Source of the DNA: Billgrantia tianxiuensis
GTDB lineage: Bacteria; Pseudomonadota; Gammaproteobacteria; Pseudomonadales; Halomonadaceae
DNA: 64,000 nt
Direction: 5' to 3'
Assembly (NCBI RefSeq): GCF_009834345.1
Contig: NZ_CP035042.1
Span: forward strand, 4,154,001-4,218,000
Shown here: in pieces, positions 56,599 to 64,000 of the stretch
Numbering within the stretch: position 1 is the stretch's first letter
Layout of the letters: every line of letters starts with the position of its first letter
The notes under the pieces: generated by a model
Database searches by the model: none
Told to the model about the DNA's origin: nothing
What the model saw: only the letters and a program-made list of their open reading frames with translations
Translations under genes and position numbers: made by a program

Positions 56599-58224
56599 TC
56601 AGACCCTGACCTTGGCCAGGCGCAGGTTGAGCAGCGCCAGTCCTGCCACCAGCACGAAGATCAGCGTGGCGATGGCGGCGGCCAGGCCAAAGTTCTGCCC
56701 GGCGTCCTGGAAGGCGATGCGGTAGGTGTAGCTCACCAGCAGGTCGGTGGTGCCCGCCGGCGTACTGGCGCCGAGAATGTCCGGGTTGCCCCCGGTGAGC
56801 AGCGCGATCAGCACGAAGTTGTTGAAGTTGAAAGCGAAGCAGGCGATCAACAGCGGCGTCAGCGGCTTGATGATCAGCGGCAGGGTGATCTGGAACAGGT
56901 TGGTGAGCGGACCGCCTCCGTCCACCGCCGAGGCTTCGTAGAGATCCTTGGGAATCGACTGGATCAGCCCCATGCACAGCAGCAGCATGTAGGGATAGCC
57001 GAGCCAGGTGTTGACGATCAGCAGCATGCTGCGAGCGAGCCAAGGGTCGGTGAACCAGCCGGGACGTACGCCGAACAGGGCGTCGAGGATCAGGTTGATC
57101 TCGCCGAAGTGCTGGTTGAACATGCCCTTGAAGATCAAGATCGAGATGAACGCCGGCACCGCGTAGGGCAGGATCAGCAGGGTGCGGTAGAGCGCCTTGC
57201 CGCGCAGCTGGTCCCACTGCAGCAGCGAGGCGAGTACGAAGCCGACCATCAGCGTGAACAGCACGGTGAGCCCGGCGAAGGCGAAGGTCCAGACGAAGAT
57301 CTGAATGAAGGGGCCGCGGATGTCGGGGTCGAGAAATATCCTGGCGTAGTTGTCCAGCCCCACCGCCACCGGCCAGCCCGGGGTGATGCGTTCACCCTCG
57401 TCGGTAACGAAGAAACCCGTCTCTCTATCAGCGATCAATAGCCGGTCGTCACGGCGATCGTACAGGCTGCCGTCGTCGCGCGCCTCGAAGCGATCCAGCA
57501 TGGGAGCGAAGTGGCGCAGGCCGGCCATGCGCAGCTCGAGCCCTTCAGGCGTCGCCAGCACCAGATTTTGCAGCGCAGCACGATAGGCGATCACCTCGCG
57601 CATGGCCAGCGGCTCGCCCACTGGCTCGCCCTCGGCGGGGTGGATCTGAACATGGCGCGGCCCTTCGCCCTCAAGCGGAATCGGCCCCGTGGTGAAGCGC
57701 GTCACGCCGCGCAGCGCTGCCTCGGCTTCTGCCTCGCCCTCGTCCACGTTCCCGCCAGACTCGCTCGGGCGACCCTCGCGCTCCAGATGGAGCCGCACGC
57801 CTTCGTCGGTCGAATAGAGCTGAAAGCCGAAGGTGGCGCTCTCCTCCTGATAGGTACGCGAGAGCAGCTGGGAACGCACCCGCTCCTCGCTGAGCAGGTT
57901 GCTGGAACTGTAATTGCTGAAGCTGATGCCGATGGTATAGAGCAGCGGAAAGATGACGAACAGTGCCATGCCGGCCACGGCGGGGAAGATATAGCGATGA
58001 CTCATCAGCCGACGGCGGGAGAAGACCACGCCCAGCGCCGCGCCGAGCACCAGGAACAGCAGCGCAAAGATCGGCTGGCCGTGGAGGTGGAAGGCCAGCA
58101 CCAGCCACAGCAGGGCCAAGACCAGCGCTGCCACCAGGCCGCGCAGTGCCCAGCGGGTATAGCGCTCGGCGGGGTAGCGGGAGCGATGCCGGGGTAGCCC
58201 CCGGGAAGCATTGGTGGTGTACAT
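56599..58224 (-). CDS. malF: Maltose ABC transporter permease MalF
   Basis: A 541-residue permease with eight predicted helices. After helix 3 there is a large periplasmic domain of about 190 residues (from [13 protein letters not shown] on), the MalF P2 loop that contacts MalE. The EAA loop is in [26 protein letters not shown]. The start ATG at 58224 follows AGGACGC; the open frame extending upstream into malE is out of register with any homologue. An acidic patch ([10 protein letters not shown]) in the loop fits a halophile. Confidence 0.92.
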   Translation of the reverse strand: MYTTNASRGLPRHRSRYPAERYTRWALRGLVAALVLALLWLVLAFHLHGQPIFALLFLVLGAALGVVFSRRRLMSHRYIFPAVAGMALFVIFPLLYTIGISFSNYSSSNLLSEERVRSQLLSRTYQEESATFGFQLYSTDEGVRLHLEREGRPSESGGNVDEGEAEAEAALRGVTRFTTGPIPLEGEGPRHVQIHPAEGEPVGEPLAMREVIAYRAALQNLVLATPEGLELRMAGLRHFAPMLDRFEARDDGSLYDRRDDRLLIADRETGFFVTDEGERITPGWPVAVGLDNYARIFLDPDIRGPFIQIFVWTFAFAGLTVLFTLMVGFVLASLLQWDQLRGKALYRTLLILPYAVPAFISILIFKGMFNQHFGEINLILDALFGVRPGWFTDPWLARSMLLIVNTWLGYPYMLLLCMGLIQSIPKDLYEASAVDGGGPLTNLFQITLPLIIKPLTPLLIACFAFNFNNFVLIALLTGGNPDILGASTPAGTTDLLVSYTYRIAFQDAGQNFGLAAAIATLIFVLVAGLALLNLRLAKVRV

Positions 58225-58286
58225 GGGTAGCGTCCTGCGCCGGGCCGGCGACATTGGCCGCCGGCTGGGCTTCGAGCGAGGTGGGC

Positions 58287-59473
58287 TTACTGGCGCATGC
58301 GGCGGGCCGCGGCATCCAGCGCTTCGCGCGGCGACTGACGGCCGCTGCCGATGTTCTGCAACGCCGGCTCCATGGCGGCCCAGAAGGCTCCCATCTCGGG
58401 AATGTTGGGCATCGGCATGCCGAGTTCGGCGTTCTCCAGGGTGGCGGCGATGTTGGGGTCGCTCGCCAGCTCCTGCTGGTAGGCGATATGCGCCACCGCT
58501 CCAGGGTGCCGTCGCTGTTGAAGGTGCGCATGCCCTCCTCACTGAGCAGGTAGTTCTCGAGGAACTCCACGGCCAGGAAGTCGTTGGGCGAGGCGGTGTT
58601 GATCATCGCCGCCATCACGCCGAACATCGGCTTGGCGCGCTCCTCGCCCACCCTGGGCAGCAGCGCCACGCCATAGTCGATGCCGCTCTGCTCCAGGTTG
58701 CTCCAGGCCCAGGGGCCGCTGATCATGGCGGCCACCTCGCCGCGATTGAAGCGCGTGTCCATGATGCTGTAGTCGGTGCCGCGCGGCAGCACGCCGCTCT
58801 CGATCAGCTCCACCAGCAGCTCGGCGCCCTGCAGGGCCCCTTCGTTGTTGACGCCGATGTCGTCGACGTCGAAGCCCTCCTCGGTCTGGCGGAAGGGATA
58901 GCCGCCGTTGGCCGCCAGCAGCGTCCAGCCGTAGTAGGGCTCGCCGTAGTCGAACAGGATCGCCTTCTTGCCCTGCTCGGCGAGTGCGGCATCGAGCGCT
59001 TTCAGCTCTTCGAAGCTCTCCGGCGGCGTCTCGACCAACGCCTTGTTGTAGATCAGCCCCAGCGCCTCTACCGAAATGGGGTAGCCGTAGTGCTCGCCGT
59101 TCCACAGGGTGGCATCCCAGGTGAAATCGAAGTAGCGCTCGCGGAAATCCGTGGAGGGCGAGACGGGGTCCAGCAGCCCGCTCTGGGCCCACTCGCCGAT
59201 GCGGTCGTGCGCCCAGATCACGATGTCAGGTCCCTGGCCGCTGCCGGCAGCCTGCTGGAAGCGGTCGGTGAGGTTGTCGGGATTGACGATGTCGACGGCA
59301 ATGCCGGTGTCGTCGGTGAACTGGCTCGCCACCTCACGGATGCCGTCGTAGCCCTTGTTGTCGCCCATCCAGATCGTCAACCGATCATCGTCGAAGGCAT
59401 AGGCGGAAAAGGCCAGGCCGCTGCCGAGCGCGGCCAGCATGGTGAAGCTCACAGCATGGCGTGTCCAAGGCAT
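58287..59473 (-). CDS. malE: Maltose-binding periplasmic protein MalE, frameshifted near the 3' end
   Basis: A 395-residue binding protein once one base is restored at the CC 58501-58502. The signal peptide ends about AYA. The mature protein follows E. coli MalE closely: LTIWMGDNKGYDGIREV, GPDIVIWAHDRIGEWAQSGL, GYPISVEALGLIYNK, MISGPWAWSNLEQSG and, across the repair, GTLGAVAHIAYQQELASDPN. Without the repair the frame is wrong for the last 71 codons. The start ATG follows CCAGGAGG. First gene of malEFG. Confidence 0.92.
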
Positions 59474-59565
59474 GAGAGAACCTCCTGGTTGTTGTTATCG
59501 ATGCCGCTGCCGTTGCGGCACGGCGAAAGGAACTCGCCTAGGCTCGCCAATCGCGGCGCAGGCGT

Positions 59566-59613
59566 CCTCCTCCCCGGGGGCGTAGCGATGGCGTATGGGT
59601 GGGGCGTAGGAAA
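59566..59613. promoter_or_regulatory. MalT-box and shared element upstream of malE
   Basis: On the minus strand 59575-59566 reads GGGGAGGAGG, a full match to the MalT consensus GGGGA(T/G)GAGG. ATGGGTGGGGCGTAGGAAA (59595-59613) is the counterpart of the element at 52570-52587 upstream of the glucosidase, in the same orientation relative to transcription. GGCGTA occurs three times within 59579-59609. Confidence 0.6.
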
Positions 59614-59631
59614 AAACGGCGGGGTAGGAGC

Positions 59632-59656
59632 CGGCGGCATGGGAGGCATGCCGCCG
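59632..59656 (-). terminator. 10-bp hairpin after the DUF305 gene
   Basis: CGGCGGCATG (59632-59641) pairs with CATGCCGCCG (59647-59656) around a five-base loop, 40 bp after the DUF305 stop (59697). No T-tract follows directly, so it may be a weak or rho-assisted end separating this gene from malE. Confidence 0.5.
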
Positions 59657-59696
59657 ACGGATTCATGAAGAACCGAACGCTCTCACGCGAAGGCCT

Positions 59697-60254
59697 TCAT
59701 TCGGCTTCGTCGTGACCGTGCTGTGCCAGCCAGTCGCGCAGGAAGGCGATCTCCTCCTCCTGGGCTTCGATGATCTCGCGGGCGAGATCGCGGATCGCTT
59801 CGTCCTCGCCGTGGGTGAGAACCACGTTGGCCATGTCGATGGCGCCCTGATGGTGGGCGATCATGCCGCGGGCGAAGTCGACGTCAGGATCACCGTTGTA
59901 CTCGGTCTGCATCTCGGCGTGCATGCGCTCGGCAATTTCACGATAGGCCTGTACGGCCGGGTTGTCGGCATGCTCGTCCTCTTCGGGCTCGATGACATGC
60001 TCGGTGTGCCCCGCATGATCGGCCTCTACGCCGGTCACGTCTTCCTCCGACTCGCCCCCCTCGCCTGCCCCGTCCTCGGCCTCGTTCACCTGAGCGTCGT
60101 CCTGCTGCGTCTCGGCTCGCTCGGAAGCCTGCTCGATCCGTTCCTGCGCCTGGGCCTCCTCTTCCGCCGCCAGCACTGGGGCAGCCAGCAGGGCGCCACC
60201 GGCGAGAATGACGGCAAGTGCCGAAAGGGGGCGTAATGCCAGGGTGTGCGACAT
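59697..60254 (-). CDS. Secreted acidic DUF305 (ferritin-like fold) protein
   Basis: A 185-residue exported protein. A signal peptide (LAVILAGGALLAAPVLA) is followed by a Glu/Asp-rich linker. The C-terminal DUF305 domain has the hallmark FARGMIAHHQGAIDMANVVL and ends with EIAFLRDWLAQHG. His-rich helices suggest metal binding, and the family is often linked to copper tolerance. The start ATG follows TAAAGGAGAGCACC. Divergent from NfeD-SPFH. Confidence 0.85.
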   Translation of the reverse strand: MSHTLALRPLSALAVILAGGALLAAPVLAAEEEAQAQERIEQASERAETQQDDAQVNEAEDGAGEGGESEEDVTGVEADHAGHTEHVIEPEEDEHADNPAVQAYREIAERMHAEMQTEYNGDPDVDFARGMIAHHQGAIDMANVVLTHGEDEAIRDLAREIIEAQEEEIAFLRDWLAQHGHDEAE

Positions 60255-60357
60255 GGTGCTCTCCTTTACCATAGGGATCGTACGACTACGATAGAACCAA
60301 GCGCCGCGCAGTGCGTTGCAGCGGCGCATCGGGAAACAATTCATTACCGAGACTACC

Positions 60358-60810
60358 ATGGACTGGAACCCCGCCCTGATCTGGCTGGCCATCGCCCTGC
60401 TGCTGGGCCTGGCCGAACTCTCCTCCGGCGGCCTGGTGCTGCTGTCGCTGGGGGTGGCTGCCGCTCTCACCTCGGCACTGGCGGCACTGGGGCTGACCCT
60501 ACCCTGGCAACTGCTCGCCATGGGCGTGTTCTCGGGCATTTTGATCCCGCTGGCGGTCAAGGTGATCCGCCCCTGGTTCTCGCCTAGCGGGGTGTCCTAT
60601 GGCACCACCGGCACAGGCGTGGAGCAGGGGCGCACCTACACCACCCTGAAGCGCGACTTCGACGGCGCCAGCGGGGTCAAGATCAACGGCGACTTCTACC
60701 GCCTGCGCGTGGCCGAAACCGGCGAGACCGAGCTGCCTGAAGGCACCCTTGTGGTCTTTCAACAGTTCGACGGCACCACCGCCATCGTCAGCCACGCTCA
60801 ACCGCGCTGA
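60358..60810 (+). CDS. NfeD-family membrane protein (short form)
   Basis: A 150-residue protein with two or three N-terminal helices (IWLAIALLLGLAELSSGGLVL and neighbours) and a C-terminal OB-fold NfeD domain with GASGVKINGDFYRLRV. It is the short class without the ClpP-like protease, normally paired with a stomatin-type SPFH protein, as here. The start ATG at 60358 gives the family N-terminus MDWNPALIW. Confidence 0.85.
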   Translation: MDWNPALIWLAIALLLGLAELSSGGLVLLSLGVAAALTSALAALGLTLPWQLLAMGVFSGILIPLAVKVIRPWFSPSGVSYGTTGTGVEQGRTYTTLKRDFDGASGVKINGDFYRLRVAETGETELPEGTLVVFQQFDGTTAIVSHAQPR

Positions 60811-60883
60811 ACCGAGCATGACCGTTTGGGGGGCGCACGACGGCCCCGCTCACATCTACGCCACTGCATAAGGGAACGTGAAC

Positions 60884-61930
60884 ATGGATCTACCCATCAA
60901 TCCGGGGCTGCTATTGGCCCTCATCGTCGTCGTCATCGGCATCCTGATCATCGCCAAGGGATTGGTCATCGTGCGCCAGTCCGAGGTGATGGTCATCGAG
61001 CGACTGGGGTCGTTCAACCGACTGCTGGAGAGCGGTATCAACATCATCATTCCGTTCATCGAGCAGCCCCGTGCCATCACCATGATCCGCTACCAGAAGC
61101 GCGGCGAGGAGTATGTTGCCGTTACCACCAGCGAGGTGCGCATCGACCGCCGCGAGACGGTGATGGACTTCCCCGGCCAGCCGGTGGTGACCACCGATAA
61201 CGTCACCGTGCGCATCAACGGTGCGCTCTACTTCCAGATCATCGACCCGCGCCGCGCCGTCTACGAAGTGGAGAACATGAGCCAGGCGGTGGAGGTACTG
61301 GCCAAGACCACCCTGCGCTCGGTGGTGGGCAAGATGGAACTCGACAAGCTGTTCGAGTCCCGCGCCGAGGTCAACAATGAGATCCAGGCCGCCATGGAGG
61401 AGCCCGCCTCCAAGTGGGGGGTGAAGATCTCGCGGGTGGAGGTGCAGGACATCGCCATGCCCGAGGAGGTCGAGGAGGCCATGCGCCTGCAGATGGCCGC
61501 CGAGCGCAAGCGCCGTGCCACCGTGACGGAAGCCGAGGGCGAGAAGGCCGCCGCCATCGCCAAGGCCCAGGGCCAGCGCGAATCGGCGATCCTCAACGCC
61601 CAGGGCGACAAGGAGTCGGCCATTCTGCGCGCCCAGGGCGAGCAGGAGTCGATCAAGCTGGTACTCAACGCCATCGGCGACAGTGACGAGCACAAGCGCA
61701 CCGTAGTGGGCTACCTGCTCGGCCAGAGCTACATCAAGGTCCTGCCGAACATGGCCAAGGACGGCGAACGGGTGTTCGTGCCCTACGAGTCCTCCGCCCT
61801 GCTCGGCTCCATGGGCATGTTCCGCGAAATGGCCGGCTCGCCGGAAGACACCGTGGCGAAGCACCTGCGCGGCAGCGACCGCCAGGGCAGCCTGCACGGC
61901 GGCATCGTCGGTGGGGCGGCCAGCAGCTAA
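60884..61930 (+). CDS. SPFH/stomatin-family membrane scaffold protein (QmcA-like)
   Basis: A 348-residue protein with one N-terminal membrane helix (GLLLALIVVVIGILIIAKG) and an SPFH/band-7 domain (RQSEVMVIERLGSFNR to VEVQDIAMPEE). A long Ala/Glu-rich coiled-coil with a repeated QG(Q/D/E)xES pattern and a C-terminal Gly-rich tail follow. Paired with NfeD it forms an oligomeric membrane microdomain scaffold. An in-frame GTG at 60878 (MNMDLP) is an alternative start. It overlaps the convergent zapE stop by 4 bp. Confidence 0.88.
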   Translation: MDLPINPGLLLALIVVVIGILIIAKGLVIVRQSEVMVIERLGSFNRLLESGINIIIPFIEQPRAITMIRYQKRGEEYVAVTTSEVRIDRRETVMDFPGQPVVTTDNVTVRINGALYFQIIDPRRAVYEVENMSQAVEVLAKTTLRSVVGKMELDKLFESRAEVNNEIQAAMEEPASKWGVKISRVEVQDIAMPEEVEEAMRLQMAAERKRRATVTEAEGEKAAAIAKAQGQRESAILNAQGDKESAILRAQGEQESIKLVLNAIGDSDEHKRTVVGYLLGQSYIKVLPNMAKDGERVFVPYESSALLGSMGMFREMAGSPEDTVAKHLRGSDRQGSLHGGIVGGAASS

Positions 61931-63063
61931 GCGCCGCCCCCAAACCTCGCCAGCTGCATCTCGCGCAGCCGGCTGAGGGTGCGCCGGAAGGCAAACGACA
62001 GGTAGCCATGGGCGTAGAGTTCGTCCATGGCGACCTCGGCTTCGATGTAAAGCGGCACGCGGCGGTCGTAGCACTCATCGACCAGGGCGATGAAGCGGCG
62101 CACCCCATCGTCGCGCCGCGACAGCGGCGGCAGTTCCCGCTCCCCGGCCTCGATGCGCTCGGCGCCATCCTCGGTGCCGCGGGCGATGCGTCCCGCCGAA
62201 GCGGCACCGCTCAACCGCGGTACCTCGCTGAGCATGACATGGTCGAACGCGTCGGCCAGGGCGATGAAGTCGAGCGCCGCCAGCGGCTGTTCGCACAGCT
62301 CGGCGTAGCGGCACCACACAACTCCTTCACTGCGCCGTTCCACCCTGATGCTGCGATGGCCCAATTCGATGGGCTCGCTGCTCGTCGGCTGCCCCTCGCT
62401 CAAGCACCCGAATACCGCCGCCAGTGCGCTCGGCCGGCTGGGCTCGGCCACCCAATAGCGCTGGCACGCCCGGCCGGGGTGCAGGCGGTGATCGAAGCCG
62501 CCGTCCAGCTCCACCACTTCCATACAGCGTTCGATGGCGGCAATGGCGGGCAGAAAGCGCTCGCGGTTGAAGCCATCGGCATAGAGCTGGCTCGGCGCCT
62601 GATTGGAGGTACACACCAGCACCACACCGTGGTCGAACAGCGCCTGCAGCAGGCGGCCAAGCAGCATGGCATCGGCGATGTCGCTGACGAACAGCTCATC
62701 GAGGCAGAGCACGCGCACCTCGGACGCCAGCTCACGGGCCAGCGCAGTGAGAGGGTCGGCGGTGCCGCTGAGTTGGAACTGGCGCTGGTGCACCCAGCGC
62801 ATGAAGTGATGGAAGTGCAGTCGCCGGGAGGGCACCCGCAGGTGGCGCTGAAAACCGTCCATCAGCCAGGTCTTGCCGCGGCCTACCGGCCCCCACAGGT
62901 AGACACCAGGTACGGCCCGGCTCTCTGACGAGGCGCCTTCCCCGTGCAGCGCCTGGAAGCATGCGTCGAGCCGCGCGGCGGCAATTTGCTGGGCCTCGTC
63001 AGGAGCGAAGCCTTGGCGCTCCACCGCCTCGCGGTACAGTGCCAGCGGTGAAGCGGCCGTCAT
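61927..63063 (-). CDS. zapE: Cell-division ATPase ZapE (AFG1-like)
   Basis: A 378-residue cytoplasmic AAA-type ATPase that acts on the FtsZ ring in E. coli. It has Walker A GPVGRGKTWLMD (near residue 55), Walker B VLCLDELFVSD (DE pair) and the sensor-like VVLVCTSNQAPSQLY. The protein ends with YLSFAFRRTLSRLREMQ. The ATG at 63063 overlaps the GNAT stop by 4 bp (ATGA), so translation is coupled; the open frame upstream lies in that gene and is not used. Confidence 0.92.
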   Translation of the reverse strand: MTAASPLALYREAVERQGFAPDEAQQIAAARLDACFQALHGEGASSESRAVPGVYLWGPVGRGKTWLMDGFQRHLRVPSRRLHFHHFMRWVHQRQFQLSGTADPLTALARELASEVRVLCLDELFVSDIADAMLLGRLLQALFDHGVVLVCTSNQAPSQLYADGFNRERFLPAIAAIERCMEVVELDGGFDHRLHPGRACQRYWVAEPSRPSALAAVFGCLSEGQPTSSEPIELGHRSIRVERRSEGVVWCRYAELCEQPLAALDFIALADAFDHVMLSEVPRLSGAASAGRIARGTEDGAERIEAGERELPPLSRRDDGVRRFIALVDECYDRRVPLYIEAEVAMDELYAHGYLSFAFRRTLSRLREMQLARFGGGA

Positions 63064-63533
63064 GTCTCGAGCCGGCGCAGCATGATGGTGACGTCTTCGC
63101 CCCGGTAGCGCAGTTCCTCGTGGTCGCGCCAGCCGAGCCGGCGGTAGAGCGCCTGCTGGTCGGGCGTGAACAAATAGAATCGACGAACACCGCAGGCTAC
63201 GGCTTCCTCTTCTACCCGCCGGATCAACGTCGAGGCGATGCCCTGTCCACGCCACTCCGGCAGCACGAACACCGAGGCCAGCCAGGGCGTGAGTTCGCGG
63301 CGGCTGTCCATGTCCTCGGCCAACAGCGCCGCCGTTCCCACCGGCTGATCGCCCTGCATGGCCACGAAGACCGAAGGCACGCCGCCTTCACCGCACTCGC
63401 GACGAAAGGCCTCACGCCAGGTGTCGGCCGTATAGCCGGGGTTGAGGTGCCCCCACTCGGCATAGGTCCAGCTTGCCACGGTGGCGACATGATCCGATTC
63501 GGGGCTCAGGCGTACGATGGTGATCCCGTGCAT
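63060..63533 (-). CDS. GNAT-family N-acetyltransferase
   Basis: A 157-residue acetyltransferase with the acetyl-CoA motif A RGQGIASTLIRRVEEEAVACG, preceded by WLASVFVLPEW and followed by YLFTPDQQALYRRLGWRD. It is typical of small-molecule or amino-acid N-acetyltransferases; the substrate is unknown. It lies immediately upstream of zapE with a 4-bp overlap, and 12 bp from astB. Confidence 0.87.
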   Translation of the reverse strand: MHGITIVRLSPESDHVATVASWTYAEWGHLNPGYTADTWREAFRRECGEGGVPSVFVAMQGDQPVGTAALLAEDMDSRRELTPWLASVFVLPEWRGQGIASTLIRRVEEEAVACGVRRFYLFTPDQQALYRRLGWRDHEELRYRGEDVTIMLRRLET

Positions 63534-63545
63534 GACGTCCTTATC

Positions 63546-64000
63546 TCAACTGGAAGATCTCAACTGAAAGGGGTAGACCGAACCAATTTGCAGGATGCGA
63601 GTGAGCTCGTCCAGTGCGGTGAGGGTTTCGTCAGCCAGCTGCGGGTCGGCCAGGTCGTCGGGCGCCAGGCGGTCGCGGTAGTGGCGCTCGACCCAGGCGG
63701 CAAGCTCGTCGTGCAGCGCGTCGGTGAGCAGCACGCGGCCGGTCAGCGCGGTGCGCTCCTCGGCGGAGAGCACCACCCGCAGGCGCAGGCAGGCGGGGCC
63801 ACCGCCGTTGCGCATGCTCTGCTTGACGTCCTTGACGATCACTTCACCGATGGGATTGTGGCCGGCCAGCAGATGATCCTGGATGGTGCGCCACACCGCT
63901 TCGCGCTCCTGGCACTCGCCGGGCACCACCAGGGTCATGCTGCCGTCGGAGTTGCTCAGCAGCTGCGAGTTGAACAGATAGGAGGCCACGGCGTCATCCA
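63546..64000 (-). CDS. astB: N-succinylarginine dihydrolase AstB, C-terminal part (runs off window)
   Basis: About 151 C-terminal codons are visible; the 5' end is outside the window. Recognisable text is [41 protein letters not shown] (with the catalytic Cys of the amidinotransferase-like fold) and the terminal YPFQLRSSS. AstB converts N-succinylarginine to N-succinylornithine, CO2 and ammonia in the arginine succinyltransferase pathway. Other ast genes probably lie beyond the window. Confidence 0.9.
   Translation of the reverse strand, partial: DDAVASYLFNSQLLSNSDGSMTLVVPGECQEREAVWRTIQDHLLAGHNPIGEVIVKDVKQSMRNGGGPACLRLRVVLSAEERTALTGRVLLTDALHDELAAWVERHYRDRLAPDDLADPQLADETLTALDELTRILQIGSVYPFQLRSSS

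Noticed and set aside
60911-62074. 387-codon minus-strand open frame opposite the SPFH gene
   Set aside because: Arises from the repetitive Ala/Glu coding of the SPFH protein; no recognisable protein.

Overview
The window is high-GC, densely packed DNA with a gammaproteobacterial gene set that best fits a moderately halophilic member of the Halomonadaceae (Halomonas or Billgrantia-like). This rests on a BCCT osmolyte transporter, secreted proteins with very acidic linkers, a GH13 alpha-glucosidase of the Halomonas type, DUF3581, NfeD/QmcA, ZapE and AstB. The organism is inferred from content; no rRNA or other phylogenetic marker is present. I see no tRNA, rRNA, insertion sequence, prophage or CRISPR array.

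Layout. 1-9.7 kb: AraC (partial) and LysR regulators, a short-chain dehydrogenase, a ferritin lacking the haem-ligand Met, YgjV- and VOC-family proteins, a decayed XRE regulator, an ABM monooxygenase, the ybhP-clsB-ybhN phospholipid operon and a Tat-signal dehydrogenase. 9.7-16.5 kb: an M42-like peptidase, two tandem secreted PRC-barrel proteins, DUF3618, a thioredoxin, a BCCT transporter and DUF1499. 16.5-25 kb: a class D beta-lactamase divergent from an AmpR-type regulator, ArfB, a voltage-sensor-like membrane protein, an atypical proline racemase-family enzyme coupled to an alcohol dehydrogenase, a lipid kinase, a phosphoesterase and a CBS protein. 25-39 kb: hydrolases, two acyltransferase-3 proteins, a tricorn protease, an MFS transporter, DUF3422, a tandem universal stress protein and DUF3581. 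39-44.7 kb: a strongly structured leader upstream of a periplasmic binding protein / beta-barrel / GGDEF-EAL operon, followed by an exosortase-type acyltransferase. 44.5-49.7 kb: a DUF3541-like lipoprotein, a TRIC channel, an XRE-cupin regulator and tdh-kbl threonine catabolism. 49.8-59.5 kb: a complete maltose/maltodextrin regulon (malT, alpha-glucosidase, malK, and convergent malEFG) with MalT-box-like sites at both promoters. 59.7-64 kb: DUF305, NfeD-SPFH, ZapE, a GNAT acetyltransferase and the C-terminal part of AstB.

Two points matter most. First, seven genes are split by eight apparent losses of exactly one base, six of them in C or G runs of four to six. In each case restoring one base gives a continuous family-like protein, so these are probably consensus errors and the genes should be treated as intact until checked. 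Second, the leader of the c-di-GMP operon (39201-39363) folds into a 17-bp closing helix around a long inner hairpin, followed by a hairpin that holds the ribosome-binding site. It is the best candidate here for an undescribed regulatory system.
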